The notes under the pieces were generated by a model. The model had not been told where the DNA came from and did not search any database. It saw only the letters and a list, made by a program, of their open reading frames with translations. A stretch of DNA of 64,000 nucleotides from Streptomyces fagopyri (lineage in GTDB: Bacteria > Actinomycetota > Actinomycetes > Streptomycetales > Streptomycetaceae), in the NCBI RefSeq assembly GCF_009498275.1, contig NZ_CP045643.1:4898001-4962000 (forward strand). The letters run 5' to 3'. Below are positions 53,868 to 62,319 of the stretch, in pieces. How positions within the stretch are numbered: position 1 is the first letter of the stretch; each line of letters begins with the position of its first letter. A program made the translations under genes and the position numbers.

Positions 53868-55403
53868 ATGACAGATGACGCCAGGACGAGTGGGCTGTCG
53901 GACGAAGAACGGCTTGCCCAGCTCGGCTATACGCAGGTTCTCGCCCGCCGCATGTCGGCGTTCTCCAACTACGCGGTCTCCTTCACGATCATCTCGGTGC
54001 TCTCGGGGTGTCTGACGCTTTATCTGTTCGGCATGAACACCGGCGGCCCCGCCGTGATCACCTGGGGTTGGGTCGCGGTCGGACTGATGACGCTGTTCGT
54101 CGGGCTGTCGATGGCCGAGATCTGTTCGGCCTATCCGACGTCGGCAGGGCTGTACTTCTGGGCGCACCGGCTCGCCCCCGAGCGGTCCGCGGCGGCCTGG
54201 GCGTGGTTCACGGGGTGGTTCAACGTCCTCGGGCAGGTCGCGGTGACCGCGGGCATCGACTTCGGCGCGGCGTCGTTCCTGGGCGCCTACCTGAACCTGC
54301 AGTTCGATTTCGAGGTCACGCCGGGCCGGACGATCCTGCTCTTCGCGGGCATCCTCGTCCTGCACGGGCTGCTCAACACCTTCGGGGTACGGATCGTCGC
54401 CCTCCTCAACGACATCAGCGTGTGGTGGCACGTGCTGGGCGTCGCGGTGATCGTGGGCGCCCTCGCCTTCGTGCCGGACCACCACCAGTCCGCCTCCTTC
54501 GTGTTCACGCACTTCGTGAACAACACCGGGTGGGGCAGCGGTGTGTACGTCGTCCTCGTCGGCCTGCTGATGGCGCAGTACACGTTCACCGGGTACGACG
54601 CCTCCGCCCATATGACGGAGGAGACACACGACGCGTCGACGGCCGGTCCCAAGGGCATCGTGCAGTCCATCTGGACGTCGTGGATCGCCGGCTTCGTCCT
54701 CCTGCTCGGCTTCACCTTCGCCATCCAGTCGTACGACAAGGAGCTGGGCTCGGCGACCGGCGCGCCGCCGGCGCAGATCCTGCTCGACGCGCTCGGGGCG
54801 ACCGCGGGCAAGCTCCTGCTGCTGGTCGTGATCGGCGCGCAGCTGTTCTGCGGGATGGCGTCGGTGACCGCCAACAGCCGCATGATCTACGCCTTTTCGC
54901 GCGACGGGGCGCTGCCCTTCTCCCGCGTGTGGCACACCGTGAGCCCGCGCACGCGCACACCGGTCGCGGCGGTGTGGCTGGCGGCGCTGGCGGCGTTGGT
55001 GCTGGGGCTGCCCTACCTCATCAACGTGACCGCGTACGCGGCCGTGACGTCGATCGCCGTGATCGGGCTCTACATCGCGTACGTCATCCCGACGTTGCTG
55101 CGGCTGCGCAAGGGCGAGGCGTTCGAACGGGGGCCGTGGCACCTGGGCCGCTGGTCGCGCGCGATCGGTGTCGTCTCGGTCGTCTGGGTGGCCGTCATCA
55201 CCGTTCTGTTCATGCTGCCGCAGGTCTCCCCGGTCACCTGGGAGACGTTCAACTACGCCCCGGTCGCGGTCCTCGTGGTCCTGGGTTCGGCGGCGGCCTG
55301 GTGGACGGCGTCGGCCCGCCACTGGTTCCTCAACCCCGACCACGCCCGTAACCGGGCCCGTGAGGCGGCGCGCAAGGGTGCGCCCGAACCGGTCGATCCG
55401 TAG
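53868..55403 (+). CDS. APC-family amino acid permease
   Basis: A 511-residue transporter with about 12 membrane helices. The N-terminal L-G-Y-T-Q-V-L-A-R-R-M-S-A-F-S-N-Y-A-V-S-F and helix 1 S-G-C-L-T-L-Y-L-F-G, followed by G-G-P-A in helix 2 and S-M-A-E-I-C-S-A-Y-P-T-S-A-G-L-Y, match the ACT/BAT1-like amino acid and choline group. The loop T-G-Y-D-A-S-A-H-M-T-E-E-T is the conserved motif after helix 6. The substrate may be GABA or another amino acid; no catabolic gene is adjacent. The ATG follows a purine-rich tract only loosely like a ribosome site. Confidence 0.9.
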   Translation: MTDDARTSGLSDEERLAQLGYTQVLARRMSAFSNYAVSFTIISVLSGCLTLYLFGMNTGGPAVITWGWVAVGLMTLFVGLSMAEICSAYPTSAGLYFWAHRLAPERSAAAWAWFTGWFNVLGQVAVTAGIDFGAASFLGAYLNLQFDFEVTPGRTILLFAGILVLHGLLNTFGVRIVALLNDISVWWHVLGVAVIVGALAFVPDHHQSASFVFTHFVNNTGWGSGVYVVLVGLLMAQYTFTGYDASAHMTEETHDASTAGPKGIVQSIWTSWIAGFVLLLGFTFAIQSYDKELGSATGAPPAQILLDALGATAGKLLLLVVIGAQLFCGMASVTANSRMIYAFSRDGALPFSRVWHTVSPRTRTPVAAVWLAALAALVLGLPYLINVTAYAAVTSIAVIGLYIAYVIPTLLRLRKGEAFERGPWHLGRWSRAIGVVSVVWVAVITVLFMLPQVSPVTWETFNYAPVAVLVVLGSAAAWWTASARHWFLNPDHARNRAREAARKGAPEPVDP

Positions 55404-55535
55404 CCTTGGGCGCGATCGGTCCCCGGCCGTGCGCGCCTTCGGCGTGGCCGGGAGACCGATACCCGATCGGAGTCCCGGCCTCGTCCGGCTATGCTCGGGG
55501 ATGCGTCGGCGCGGGATGGATGCGGGCCGGTGCGT

Positions 55536-55608
55536 GGACCCTTAGCTCAATTGGCAGAGCAGTGGACTTTTAATCCATTGGTTGTGGGTTCGAGTCCCAC
55601 AGGGTCTA
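55536..55608 (+). tRNA. tRNA-Lys(TTT)
   Basis: 73 nt without CCA. The acceptor stem GGACCCT/AGGGTCT starts with a G-T pair, the anticodon stem TGGA/TCCA holds CTTTTAA with anticodon TTT, and the T-arm has GTTCGAGTC. Confidence 0.92.
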
Positions 55609-55614
55609 CCGACG

Positions 55615-55647
55615 AGCCCCGGACCGGAACGCTTCCGGTCCGGGGCT
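55615..55647 (+). terminator. Bidirectional terminator between tRNA-Lys and ribA
   Basis: AGCCCCGGACCGGAA and TTCCGGTCCGGGGCT form a 15-bp stem with a 3-nt loop. It serves the tRNA on the plus strand and the convergent ribA gene. Confidence 0.8.
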
Positions 55648-55671
55648 CCGGTGTGTCCGGGGCGGCCGGGC

Positions 55672-56298
55672 TCAGCCCGCCGTGAGCTCCGGCAGCGAGA
55701 GCGTGTGCTGGGTCTGGAGGACCTTGGCGCGGAGGTAGCGCACGTTGTGGGCCGTGGTGAAGACACCCGTGGGCACGCGGTGGGAGACCTCGATACCGAG
55801 GTCGCGGAGCTGCTCGGCCTTGTCGGGGTTGTTGGAGAGCAGGTCGAGGGAGCCGATGCCGAGGGCCCGGAGCATCTGGGCCGCCGCGGTGTAGTCGCGG
55901 TCGTCCTCGGGCAGGCCGAGGGCGGCGTTGGCGGCGTAGGTGTCGAGGCCCTGGTCCTGGAGGGCGTACGCGTCGAGCTTGTTGTAGAGGCCGATGCCGC
56001 GGCCCTCCTGACGCAGGTACAGGAGCACGCCGCCGCGTTCCGCGATCCGCTCCACCGCCTCGCGCAGCTGGGGTCCGCAGTCGCAGCGGGCCGAGCCGAA
56101 GACGTCGCCGGTCAGGCACTCGGAGTGCAGCCGCACCAGCGGGGTCGCGCCCGCGTCGCCGATCACGACGGCGAGGTGTTCGCGGCCGTCGGTCAGACCG
56201 TGGAAGGTGACCAGCTCCGCGTCGACCGAGTAGCCGTCGCCGAAGCGCAGGGGCACGGCGACGCGGGTGCGCACCGTGGCGGTGGGGAAGTCGCGCAT
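55672..56298 (-). CDS. ribA: GTP cyclohydrolase II
   Basis: A 208-residue stand-alone GTP cyclohydrolase II, which opens GTP to the diaminopyrimidine of the riboflavin pathway. Zinc ligands are Cys61, Cys72 and Cys74 ([10 protein letters not shown] and R-C-D-C-G); the catalytic segment [11 protein letters not shown] and D-T-Y-A-A-N follow, then L-L-S-N-N-P near 155. The ATG has GGAGAG upstream. It lies downstream of a marR gene on the same strand, with two palindromes in its promoter, and a RibD gene is divergent. Not being fused to RibB, it may be an accessory paralogue; that is inference. Confidence 0.93.
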   Translation of the reverse strand: MRDFPTATVRTRVAVPLRFGDGYSVDAELVTFHGLTDGREHLAVVIGDAGATPLVRLHSECLTGDVFGSARCDCGPQLREAVERIAERGGVLLYLRQEGRGIGLYNKLDAYALQDQGLDTYAANAALGLPEDDRDYTAAAQMLRALGIGSLDLLSNNPDKAEQLRDLGIEVSHRVPTGVFTTAHNVRYLRAKVLQTQHTLSLPELTAG

Positions 56299-56347
56299 GT
56301 TGTCTCTCCGGTCCAGCGGGTCGGTGGCAGTGGTTTCCCGGCGGTGT

Positions 56348-56363
56348 GTTTCATATTTGAAGC
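56348..56363 (-). promoter_or_regulatory. Predicted MarR site A upstream of ribA
   Basis: GTTTCATATTTGAAGC is an imperfect palindrome of the type TTnAA(n)TTnAA. It lies about 50 bp before the ribA start and resembles sites B and C. Confidence 0.45.
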
Positions 56364-56391
56364 ACAGTCTCGGAAAGCGACCGTACATGAT

Positions 56392-56407
56392 GCTTTAAAG
56401 TTCAAGC
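56392..56407 (-). promoter_or_regulatory. Predicted MarR site B upstream of ribA
   Basis: GCTTTAAAGTTCAAGC has matching half-sites GCTTnAA and TTnAAGC. It is 44 bp from site A in the same AT-rich promoter region between marR and ribA. Confidence 0.5.
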
Positions 56408-56466
56408 AACACTTTCGGGGGAGACGCGCCGACCGCGGCCCGGCCGCCTCCCCCGTCCGCGCGTCC

Positions 56467-56970
56467 TCAGGAGGAACGCCGCCGCCATGGCAGATCTTCC
56501 CCCTGGATCCCGGGCCCGTCCCCCTGGATGCCGTGGATGACGCTCGCGCAGATCTCCTCCAACTGCCCCACCTGCTCCGGGGTCAGCCGGTCGAAGAGCG
56601 CCGTGCGCACCTGCTCCACATGTCCGGGCGCCGCCCGTTCGAGAACGTCCATGCCCTCGTCCGTGAGGACCGCGACATGACCGCGCCGGTCCGTGGGGCA
56701 GCCCTCGCGGCGCACCAGGCCGTCGTTCGCCAGCCGGGTCACGCCGTACGTCAGCCGGCTGCGGGTGATCTTCAGGACCTCGGCGAGGTCGGTCATCCGC
56801 AGCTGCCGCTCCGGGGCCTCGGACAGCATGGCCAGGATGGAGTAGTAAAGGTGGGGCATGCCGGCCTCCGCCTGGAGCTGCCGGTCGATCGTGTCCTCCA
56901 GGAGCGAGGCGGCGGCGACGTACGAGCGCCAGGCGCGTTGCTCGGCGGGGGTGAGCCAGCGGGTCGTCAT
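56467..56970 (-). CDS. MarR-family transcriptional regulator
   Basis: A 167-residue winged-helix regulator. Dimerisation helices flank the HTH (about 40-100) with L-R-M-T-D-L-A-E-V-L-K-I-T-R-S-R-L-T-Y, and the wing follows with D-R-R-G-H-V-A-V-L-T, a typical MarR signature. The ATG at 56970 ends in the family N-terminal helix (W-L-T-P-A-E-Q-R-A-W). It is the first gene on its strand before ribA and is divergent from ribD. Similar palindromes stand before all three genes, so it probably controls this group and itself. The ligand is unknown. Confidence 0.9.
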   Translation of the reverse strand: MTTRWLTPAEQRAWRSYVAAASLLEDTIDRQLQAEAGMPHLYYSILAMLSEAPERQLRMTDLAEVLKITRSRLTYGVTRLANDGLVRREGCPTDRRGHVAVLTDEGMDVLERAAPGHVEQVRTALFDRLTPEQVGQLEEICASVIHGIQGDGPGIQGEDLPWRRRSS

Positions 56971-56988
56971 GCCGTCAGTCTAGGTATT

Positions 56989-57003
56989 GTTTAAAACTTG
57001 AAC
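56989..57003. promoter_or_regulatory. Predicted MarR site C between marR and ribD
   Basis: GTTTAAAACTTGAAC is an imperfect palindrome (GTTnAA/TTnAAC) 19 bp from the marR start and 70 bp from the ribD start, placed to control both. Confidence 0.5.
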
Positions 57004-57073
57004 CACTACTGAACGCCCATCTGAGTCACCAGCAGCACCAGAGCGCAGAGCTCGGAGCCGGAGGCAGCGTCCC

Positions 57074-58216
57074 ATGCCCCATCCCTACGTCCTGTTGTCC
57101 GCCGCCGTCTCTCTCGACGGCTTCCTGGACGACACCGGCCCCGAACGGCTGCTGCTCTCGGGTCCGGCCGACTTCGACCGGGTCGACGAGGTGCGGGCGT
57201 CCAGCGACGCCATCCTGGTCGGCGCGGGCACGATCCGCTCGGACAACCCCCGGCTCCTCGTCAACTCCGCCGAGCGGCGGGCGGCCCGGGTCGACGCGGG
57301 CCGCCCCGCCTACCCGTTGAAGGTCACCGTCAGCGGGTCCGGGGACCTCGACCCCGACGCGCGGTTCTGGCACACGGGCGGCGAGAAGATCGTCTACACC
57401 ACGGACAAGGGGGCCGCACGGGCCGCCGACGCCCTGCGCGGTCCGGCCGTCGACGTGGTCTCGACGGGGGCCGAACTGGACTGGCGCACCGTGCTCGAAC
57501 ACCTTTACGGCGTTCGGGGGGTGCGACGCCTCATGGTCGAGGGCGGCGGACGGGTGCACACCCAGCTCATGGGCCAGGGCCTGGCCGACGAGCTGCAGCT
57601 CGCCGTCGCGCCGCTCTTCGTGGGCCAGGCGGACGCGCCACGGCTGTTCGGACCCGGGGGATACCCGCCCGGGCGGATGCGGCTGGTGGAGACCCGGGCG
57701 GTGGGAGACGTCGTCCTCATCCGCTACGTCCCCACGGCACCCGGCACCGGTGCGCTCGCCACCGCCGCGGACCGGCGGTGGCTCGGCGTGGCGTGCGAGC
57801 TGGCCGCGCTGTGCCCCCCGTCACGGACCGCGTTCAGCGTGGGCGCGGTGGTGGTGGCCGCGGACGGCACCGAGCTGGCCCGCGGACACTCGCGGGAGGG
57901 GGGAGACCCGGTCGCCCACGCCGAGGAGGCGGCACTCGCCAAGATCGCCGCCGGGGATGCGCGGCTGGCGTCCGCCACCGTCTACAGCAGCCTGGAGCCC
58001 TGCGCCCGGCGGGCCTCGCGGCCCGCGCCCTGCGCCCGGCTGATCCTCGACGCGGGGGTGCGCAGGGTGGTGACCGCCTGGCGGGAGCCGGACACGTTCG
58101 TCGCGGGCGCGGACGGAAGCGGGCTGCTGGCGGCCGCGGGGGCGGACGTCGTCGTGCTCCCGGAGTTCGCCGAGCGGGCCGAGGCGCCCAACCGGCACCT
58201 TCTCGGCGCCGGCTAG
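57074..58216 (+). CDS. Bifunctional RibD-like protein with reductase-first domain order
   Basis: A 380-residue protein with both RibD activities in reversed order. Residues 1-220 form the RibD reductase domain (S-A-A-V-S-L-D-G-F-L-D-D, V-G-A-G-T-I-R-S-D-N-P near 50, V-E-G-G-G near 157). Residues about 230-370 form the deaminase domain with H-A-E at 282-284 and the zinc cysteines 310 and 320 in S-L-E-P-C-A-R-R-A-S-R-P-A-P-C. Standard RibD has the deaminase first. With RibA nearby, it could process the diaminopyrimidine product. The ATG has GGAGG nine bases before it. It diverges from marR. Confidence 0.88.
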   Translation: MPHPYVLLSAAVSLDGFLDDTGPERLLLSGPADFDRVDEVRASSDAILVGAGTIRSDNPRLLVNSAERRAARVDAGRPAYPLKVTVSGSGDLDPDARFWHTGGEKIVYTTDKGAARAADALRGPAVDVVSTGAELDWRTVLEHLYGVRGVRRLMVEGGGRVHTQLMGQGLADELQLAVAPLFVGQADAPRLFGPGGYPPGRMRLVETRAVGDVVLIRYVPTAPGTGALATAADRRWLGVACELAALCPPSRTAFSVGAVVVAADGTELARGHSREGGDPVAHAEEAALAKIAAGDARLASATVYSSLEPCARRASRPAPCARLILDAGVRRVVTAWREPDTFVAGADGSGLLAAAGADVVVLPEFAERAEAPNRHLLGAG

Positions 58217-58345
58217 CGGAGGGGTTCCCGCGGCCGGGTCGCCCGGCCGCGGGCGTCGCGGTCGGGGGTCGGGGGGCCTGCCCGTGGGGCGTGCGTGAAC
58301 GGGTGTGCTCGGGGGGTCGAACATGGCGTACACTGGTGTCAACGA

Positions 58346-58419
58346 CGCGGGGTGGAGCAGCTCGGTAGCTCGCTGGGCTCATAACCCAGAGGTCGCAGGT
58401 TCAAATCCTGTCCCCGCTA
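58346..58419 (+). tRNA. Initiator tRNA-fMet(CAT)
   Basis: 74 nt without CCA. The anticodon stem has three consecutive G-C pairs (GGGCTCATAACCC) and the first acceptor pair is a C-T mismatch, both initiator marks. The T-arm has GTTCAAATC. Confidence 0.95.
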
Positions 58420-58426
58420 CTGAAGG

Positions 58427-58466
58427 CCAAGGGCCGGAACTCGGATTCACGAGTTCCGGCCCTTGG
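58427..58466 (+). terminator. Terminator of tRNA-fMet
   Basis: CCAAGGGCCGGAACTCG and CGAGTTCCGGCCCTTGG make a 17-bp stem with a 6-nt loop, starting 8 bp after the tRNA. Confidence 0.85.
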
Positions 58467-58616
58467 TGTTTCCGGCCCTTCTCAGCGATTCCGGACCTTT
58501 CCCTTCCCTGGTGTTTCCCGTCCTCGCCTTTTTGGCGCGCGCCACCGGAAACGGGGCCGTCGCCCGGTCGGGCCACACCGCTGGCCGCCTCCCCCCGCTG
58601 CGGGAAACCTGGACGG

Positions 58617-59858
58617 GTGGGGCAACGAGGACGTGCGCAGCGGGCCGAGCGGCCCTACGGCCGGCCGGGCGGACGGCTGCCCGGTGCCCCCGTGCCCGAT
58701 CCCGGGCCGGCCGGCGAGCCGCCACGGGTTCCGGTCGGGACGGAAGCGCGCCGGATCTCCGGCGCCTCGACCCTGGTACGGGCGCTGCCGGTGCTGCTCG
58801 TCGTCGTCGCGGTGGTCTACGACGTCCTGACGCCCCCCGACTTCACCGCGGCCCCGCTCTTCACGGCCGCCCCGCTCGTCGCCGCGCCGCTCTTCTCACT
58901 GCGCGGCACCTTGCTCACGGGGGCCCTGACGCTGGCCGCGCTGCTCGCGATGCGGCTCAGGTTCGGTCTGCGCCTGGGGATCGGCTCGATCACCGAGGTC
59001 GTCACGGTGGCGACCGTCGTCGTCCTCGCCGTCCTCATCAACGTCCTCGCCCGCCGCTCGGACGAACGGCTCGCCTCGGCCCGCCAGATCGCCGAGGCGG
59101 CGCAGCGCGCCGTGCTCCCGGAACCCGAGGGGCGGATCGGCGGCCTGGAGGTCGCGGCGCGCTACGAGGCCGCCCAGGAGGGCGCGTCCATCGGCGGCGA
59201 CCTGTACGCGGTGCAGGACACACCGCACGGCGTACGGCTGGTGGTGGGCGACGTCCGCGGGAAGGGCATCGGCGCGGTGGCCGCCGTGGCGGTGGTCATC
59301 GGGGCGTTCCGGGAGGCGGCCGAGCAGGAGGCGACGGTCGAGGCGGTCGCGCGGCGGCTGGAACGGGCCCTGGCCCGCGAGGGCACCCGGCGCGAGGACC
59401 CGGACGCCTTCGAGGGCTTCACCACGGCCGTCCTCGCGGAGGTCCCGCACGACGGCGACGTGGTGCGGATCGTCAACCGCGGCCATCCCTCACCGCTGCT
59501 CCTGCACGCGGACGGCACGCTGGTCACCCTCGCCGCCGCGGATCCCGCGCTGCCGCTCGGCATGGGCGAGCTCGGATCCTGGCCCGACCGCACGGAGACG
59601 GTGGACTTCCCGCCCGGCTCCACGCTGCTGGTCCACACGGACGGGCTGTCCGAGGCGCGCGACGGCCGGGGCGACTTCTACGAGCCGGCCGAACGGCTCG
59701 CGGGACGGACCTTCCGTGACCCGGACGCCCTGCTGGCCGAGCTCGCTGCGGGGGTCCGCCGGCACACCGGTGGCGCGCTCTCGGACGACATGGCACTGCT
59801 CGCCGTACGGCGGCCCGGGCGGACGGCCGAGTTCCTCGGCCCTTGTCACGAGGGGTAG
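58617..59858 (+). CDS. SpoIIE-type PP2C serine phosphatase, membrane-anchored
   Basis: A 413-residue protein. Residues about 55-145 hold three to four membrane helices, and the rest is a SpoIIE/PP2C phosphatase: A-S-I-G-G-D-L-Y near 205, V-G-D-V-R-G-K-G near 225, N-R-G-H-P-S-P near 290, H-T-D-G-L-S-E-A-R near 347 and S-D-D-M-A-L-L-A-V near the end. The Asp residues are the metal ligands. Such proteins dephosphorylate anti-anti-sigma factors in Streptomyces; no partner anti-sigma gene is adjacent. The start is uncertain; GTG 58617 is the only credible codon before the helices. Confidence 0.85.
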   Translation: MGQRGRAQRAERPYGRPGGRLPGAPVPDPGPAGEPPRVPVGTEARRISGASTLVRALPVLLVVVAVVYDVLTPPDFTAAPLFTAAPLVAAPLFSLRGTLLTGALTLAALLAMRLRFGLRLGIGSITEVVTVATVVVLAVLINVLARRSDERLASARQIAEAAQRAVLPEPEGRIGGLEVAARYEAAQEGASIGGDLYAVQDTPHGVRLVVGDVRGKGIGAVAAVAVVIGAFREAAEQEATVEAVARRLERALAREGTRREDPDAFEGFTTAVLAEVPHDGDVVRIVNRGHPSPLLLHADGTLVTLAAADPALPLGMGELGSWPDRTETVDFPPGSTLLVHTDGLSEARDGRGDFYEPAERLAGRTFRDPDALLAELAAGVRRHTGGALSDDMALLAVRRPGRTAEFLGPCHEG

Positions 59859-60080
59859 TCGGACGCTGTCCCTCCGCACGGCGCCTGACGCACCGTCAGA
59901 ACGAGTGGCGGAAACAGGTCCGGTCGACTCGCCCGGTTTCCCTCGGTCATGCCCCGTAAGTCCTGGCCAAGAGTGCGCAATGATCAGCACGAACGGCTTG
60001 GAATCCGGTACCCGCGTCTATTAACGTTCGATAACGCAGCGCGGTTGTCCCAGCCGTCACAAGAGATGGCTCCGTGCGCA

Positions 60081-60217
60081 CGCGCCGAATCCCGCGAGGG
60101 AACCGGGGAACCACCAACTTGGGGTGAATCGAGCGTCTTTCACGGTGGAGACACCGTGGGGTGACGCGCGTAGGAGACCTTCCTGCTCCGAACCCGTCAG
60201 CTAACCCGGTAGGCGAG
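60081..60217 (+). ncRNA. c-di-AMP riboswitch (ydaO/yuaA type)
   Basis: The conserved blocks of this class are present in order: GCCGAATCC, GGGGAACCACCAACTTGGGGTGAATC, a variable arm, then CTGCTCCGAACCCGTCAGCT and CTAACCCGGTAGGCGA. It begins about 160 bp before the M23 peptidase start and ends 24 bp before it. In Streptomyces this riboswitch class precedes cell-wall hydrolase genes, where ligand binding lowers expression. The ends are estimated to within about 10 bp. Confidence 0.9.
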
Positions 60218-60241
60218 AAGGAAGGAAAGGAGCGCGCCCAC

Positions 60242-61279
60242 GTGGCGTCCAACCGGCCTGCCCAGGCCTCTTCGTTCGCGCCGAACGACATCCAGACATT
60301 CGGGTACGACCGCGGCGACGACGAGGGCCCCTGGGAGGAGTGGAATCCCACCGCGGATTCCGTCGCTCCCGTCCGCGGCCGGCACCGCGTCTCCAAGCAG
60401 CGCGGAGGCGGACTCGCCCGCAGCTCCACCGTTCTCGGCGTCGGTGTCCTGGCCGCCGTCGGCGCGGGTGGCATCGCCACCGCCGCGCCCGGCAAGCCGC
60501 CCGTGTCGATCTCGCTGCCCGACCTCTCCTCGGTCACCCAGTCGGCCAAGGCCCTGATATCCGACGGCGGTTCCAGCACGCCGAAGGGCTCCTCCACCCC
60601 GCTCACCGGCGCCGGCCTCACCACCGCCGACGCCGCGCAGGGCAACGCGGACGCCGGTGAGGCGCTGCGTGCCCGGATCATCGAGCAGGCCGAGTCCCAG
60701 CAGGACCAGGTCGACCGTGCCGCCCAGAGCGCCGCCGAGACCGCCGCCGCGAAGAAGGCGGTCGCGCTGGCCGCCGAGCAGCAGGACAAGGCCGAGGCCA
60801 AGGTCGCCGCCGACAAGAAGAAGGCGGAGGACGAGGCCAAGCAGAAGGCCGAGACCGCGCGCCTCGCGGAGCTCGCGAAGAGCTACTCGCTGCCGACCTC
60901 CTCGTACACCCTGACCTCCCGCTTCGGCGACGCCGGATCCATGTGGTCCTCCGGTTACCACACCGGTCTCGACTTCGCCGCCCCCACCGGCACGCTGATC
61001 AAGGCGGTCCACAGCGGCACCGTCACGGAGGCGGGCTGGGCCGGCGCGTACGGCTACCGGACGATCCTCACCCTCGACGACGGCACGGAGCTGTGGTTCT
61101 GCCACCAGTCGTCGATCAGCGTCAGCGTGGGGCAGAAGGTGGCCACGGGCGACGTCATCGGACGGGTGGGCGCGACCGGCAACGTGACCGGGCCGCACCT
61201 CCACCTGGAGGTCCACCCCGGCGGCGGTGACGCGATCGACCCGATGGCGTGGCTGCACAGCAAGGGCATCAACCCCTGA
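60242..61279 (+). CDS. M23-family peptidoglycan endopeptidase
   Basis: A 345-residue exported protein. After a basic segment, a membrane/signal helix (V-L-G-V-G-V-L-A-A-V-G-A-G-G) lies near residue 70. A long Ala/Lys/Glu coiled coil occupies about 140-220, and the LytM/M23 domain follows with Y-H-T-G-L-D-F-A-A-P (metal His and Asp) and G-P-H-L-H-L-E-V (HxH). Such enzymes cut peptide cross-links of the wall. GTG 60242 follows AAGGAG. The riboswitch directly upstream ties its expression to c-di-AMP, the turgor and wall-stress signal. Confidence 0.92.
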   Translation: MASNRPAQASSFAPNDIQTFGYDRGDDEGPWEEWNPTADSVAPVRGRHRVSKQRGGGLARSSTVLGVGVLAAVGAGGIATAAPGKPPVSISLPDLSSVTQSAKALISDGGSSTPKGSSTPLTGAGLTTADAAQGNADAGEALRARIIEQAESQQDQVDRAAQSAAETAAAKKAVALAAEQQDKAEAKVAADKKKAEDEAKQKAETARLAELAKSYSLPTSSYTLTSRFGDAGSMWSSGYHTGLDFAAPTGTLIKAVHSGTVTEAGWAGAYGYRTILTLDDGTELWFCHQSSISVSVGQKVATGDVIGRVGATGNVTGPHLHLEVHPGGGDAIDPMAWLHSKGINP

Positions 61280-61346
61280 GCCAACACCCGCCATGAGTAC
61301 GGCGGGTGCGGAATGCAGTCGTCCGGTACGGCTGTTGCAATGGGGT

Positions 61347-62291
61347 ATGACACCTCTCCGCAAGCTCGGTTCCTCAGACCTCGAGGTCTTCCCGCTCGCC
61401 CTCGGCGGCAACGTCTTCGGCTGGACCGCCGACGAGGCGCAGTCCTTCGCCGTCCTCGACGCGTACACGGCCGGGGGCGGCAACTTCGTCGACACCGCGG
61501 ACAGCTACTCGGCGTGGGTGCCCGGCAACAAGGGCGGTGAGTCCGAGACGATCATCGGCAAGTGGTTCGCCGCGCGCGGCAACCGCTCCGACGTCGTCCT
61601 CGCCACCAAGGTCGGCGCCCATCCGCAGTACAAGGGGCTGGCCCCGGACACCATCAGGGCGGCGGCCGACGCGTCACTGCGCCGGCTCGGCACGGACCAC
61701 ATCGACCTCTACTACACGCACTTCGACGACACCTCGGTCCCGGTCGAGGAGATCATCGGCACGCTCGACGAGCTGGTCCGGGCCGGCAAGGTCCGGGAGA
61801 TCGGCGCCTCCAACCTCTCCGCCGAGCGGCTCGCGGAGTCCCTGGAGTTCTCCGACCGCGAGGGCCTCGCGCGCTACACCGTGCTCCAGCCCCACTACAA
61901 CCTCGTCTCGCGCGACACCTACGAGGGCCCGCTCCAGGAGGTCGCCTCCCGGACCGGACTGGCCGCCGTCCCGTACTTCGCCCTCGCCGCCGGCTTCCTC
62001 ACCGGCAAGTACCGTCCCGGCACGTCCGTCGACTCGGCGCGGGCCGAGGGCGCGGGCAAGCACCTGGAGACGGAGCGGGGCCCGCGGGTCCTCGACGCCC
62101 TCGCCGAGATCGCCGGGGCCCATGACGTCGCGGTCGCCACCGTCGCCCTCGCCTGGCTCGCCGCCCGGCCCACGGTCGCCGCCCCGATCGCCTCCGCCCG
62201 GACGGTCGACCAGCTTCCGGCGCTGCTCGCGGTCGCGGACCTGACACTCAAGGACGACGAACTGGCGCGGCTGACGGAGGCGTCGGCCTGA
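61347..62291 (+). CDS. Aldo/keto reductase
   Basis: A 314-residue TIM-barrel NADPH reductase. The catalytic residues are visible: Asp and Tyr in V-D-T-A-D-S-Y-S near residue 52, Lys in L-A-T-K-V-G near 85, and His in Y-Y-T-H-F-D near 125. N-L-V-S-R and the nucleotide-binding C-terminal T-V-A-A-P-I-A-S-A-R-T are present. Sequence and length fit the AKR11/AKR12-like bacterial group. ATG 61347 is the family start. The ribosome site is poor (TGGGGT). It follows the M23 gene by 67 bp. The substrate is unknown. Confidence 0.93.
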   Translation: MTPLRKLGSSDLEVFPLALGGNVFGWTADEAQSFAVLDAYTAGGGNFVDTADSYSAWVPGNKGGESETIIGKWFAARGNRSDVVLATKVGAHPQYKGLAPDTIRAAADASLRRLGTDHIDLYYTHFDDTSVPVEEIIGTLDELVRAGKVREIGASNLSAERLAESLEFSDREGLARYTVLQPHYNLVSRDTYEGPLQEVASRTGLAAVPYFALAAGFLTGKYRPGTSVDSARAEGAGKHLETERGPRVLDALAEIAGAHDVAVATVALAWLAARPTVAAPIASARTVDQLPALLAVADLTLKDDELARLTEASA

Positions 62292-62319
62292 GCGATCCGC
62301 GCCGCGGCCGGCGCCCCGC

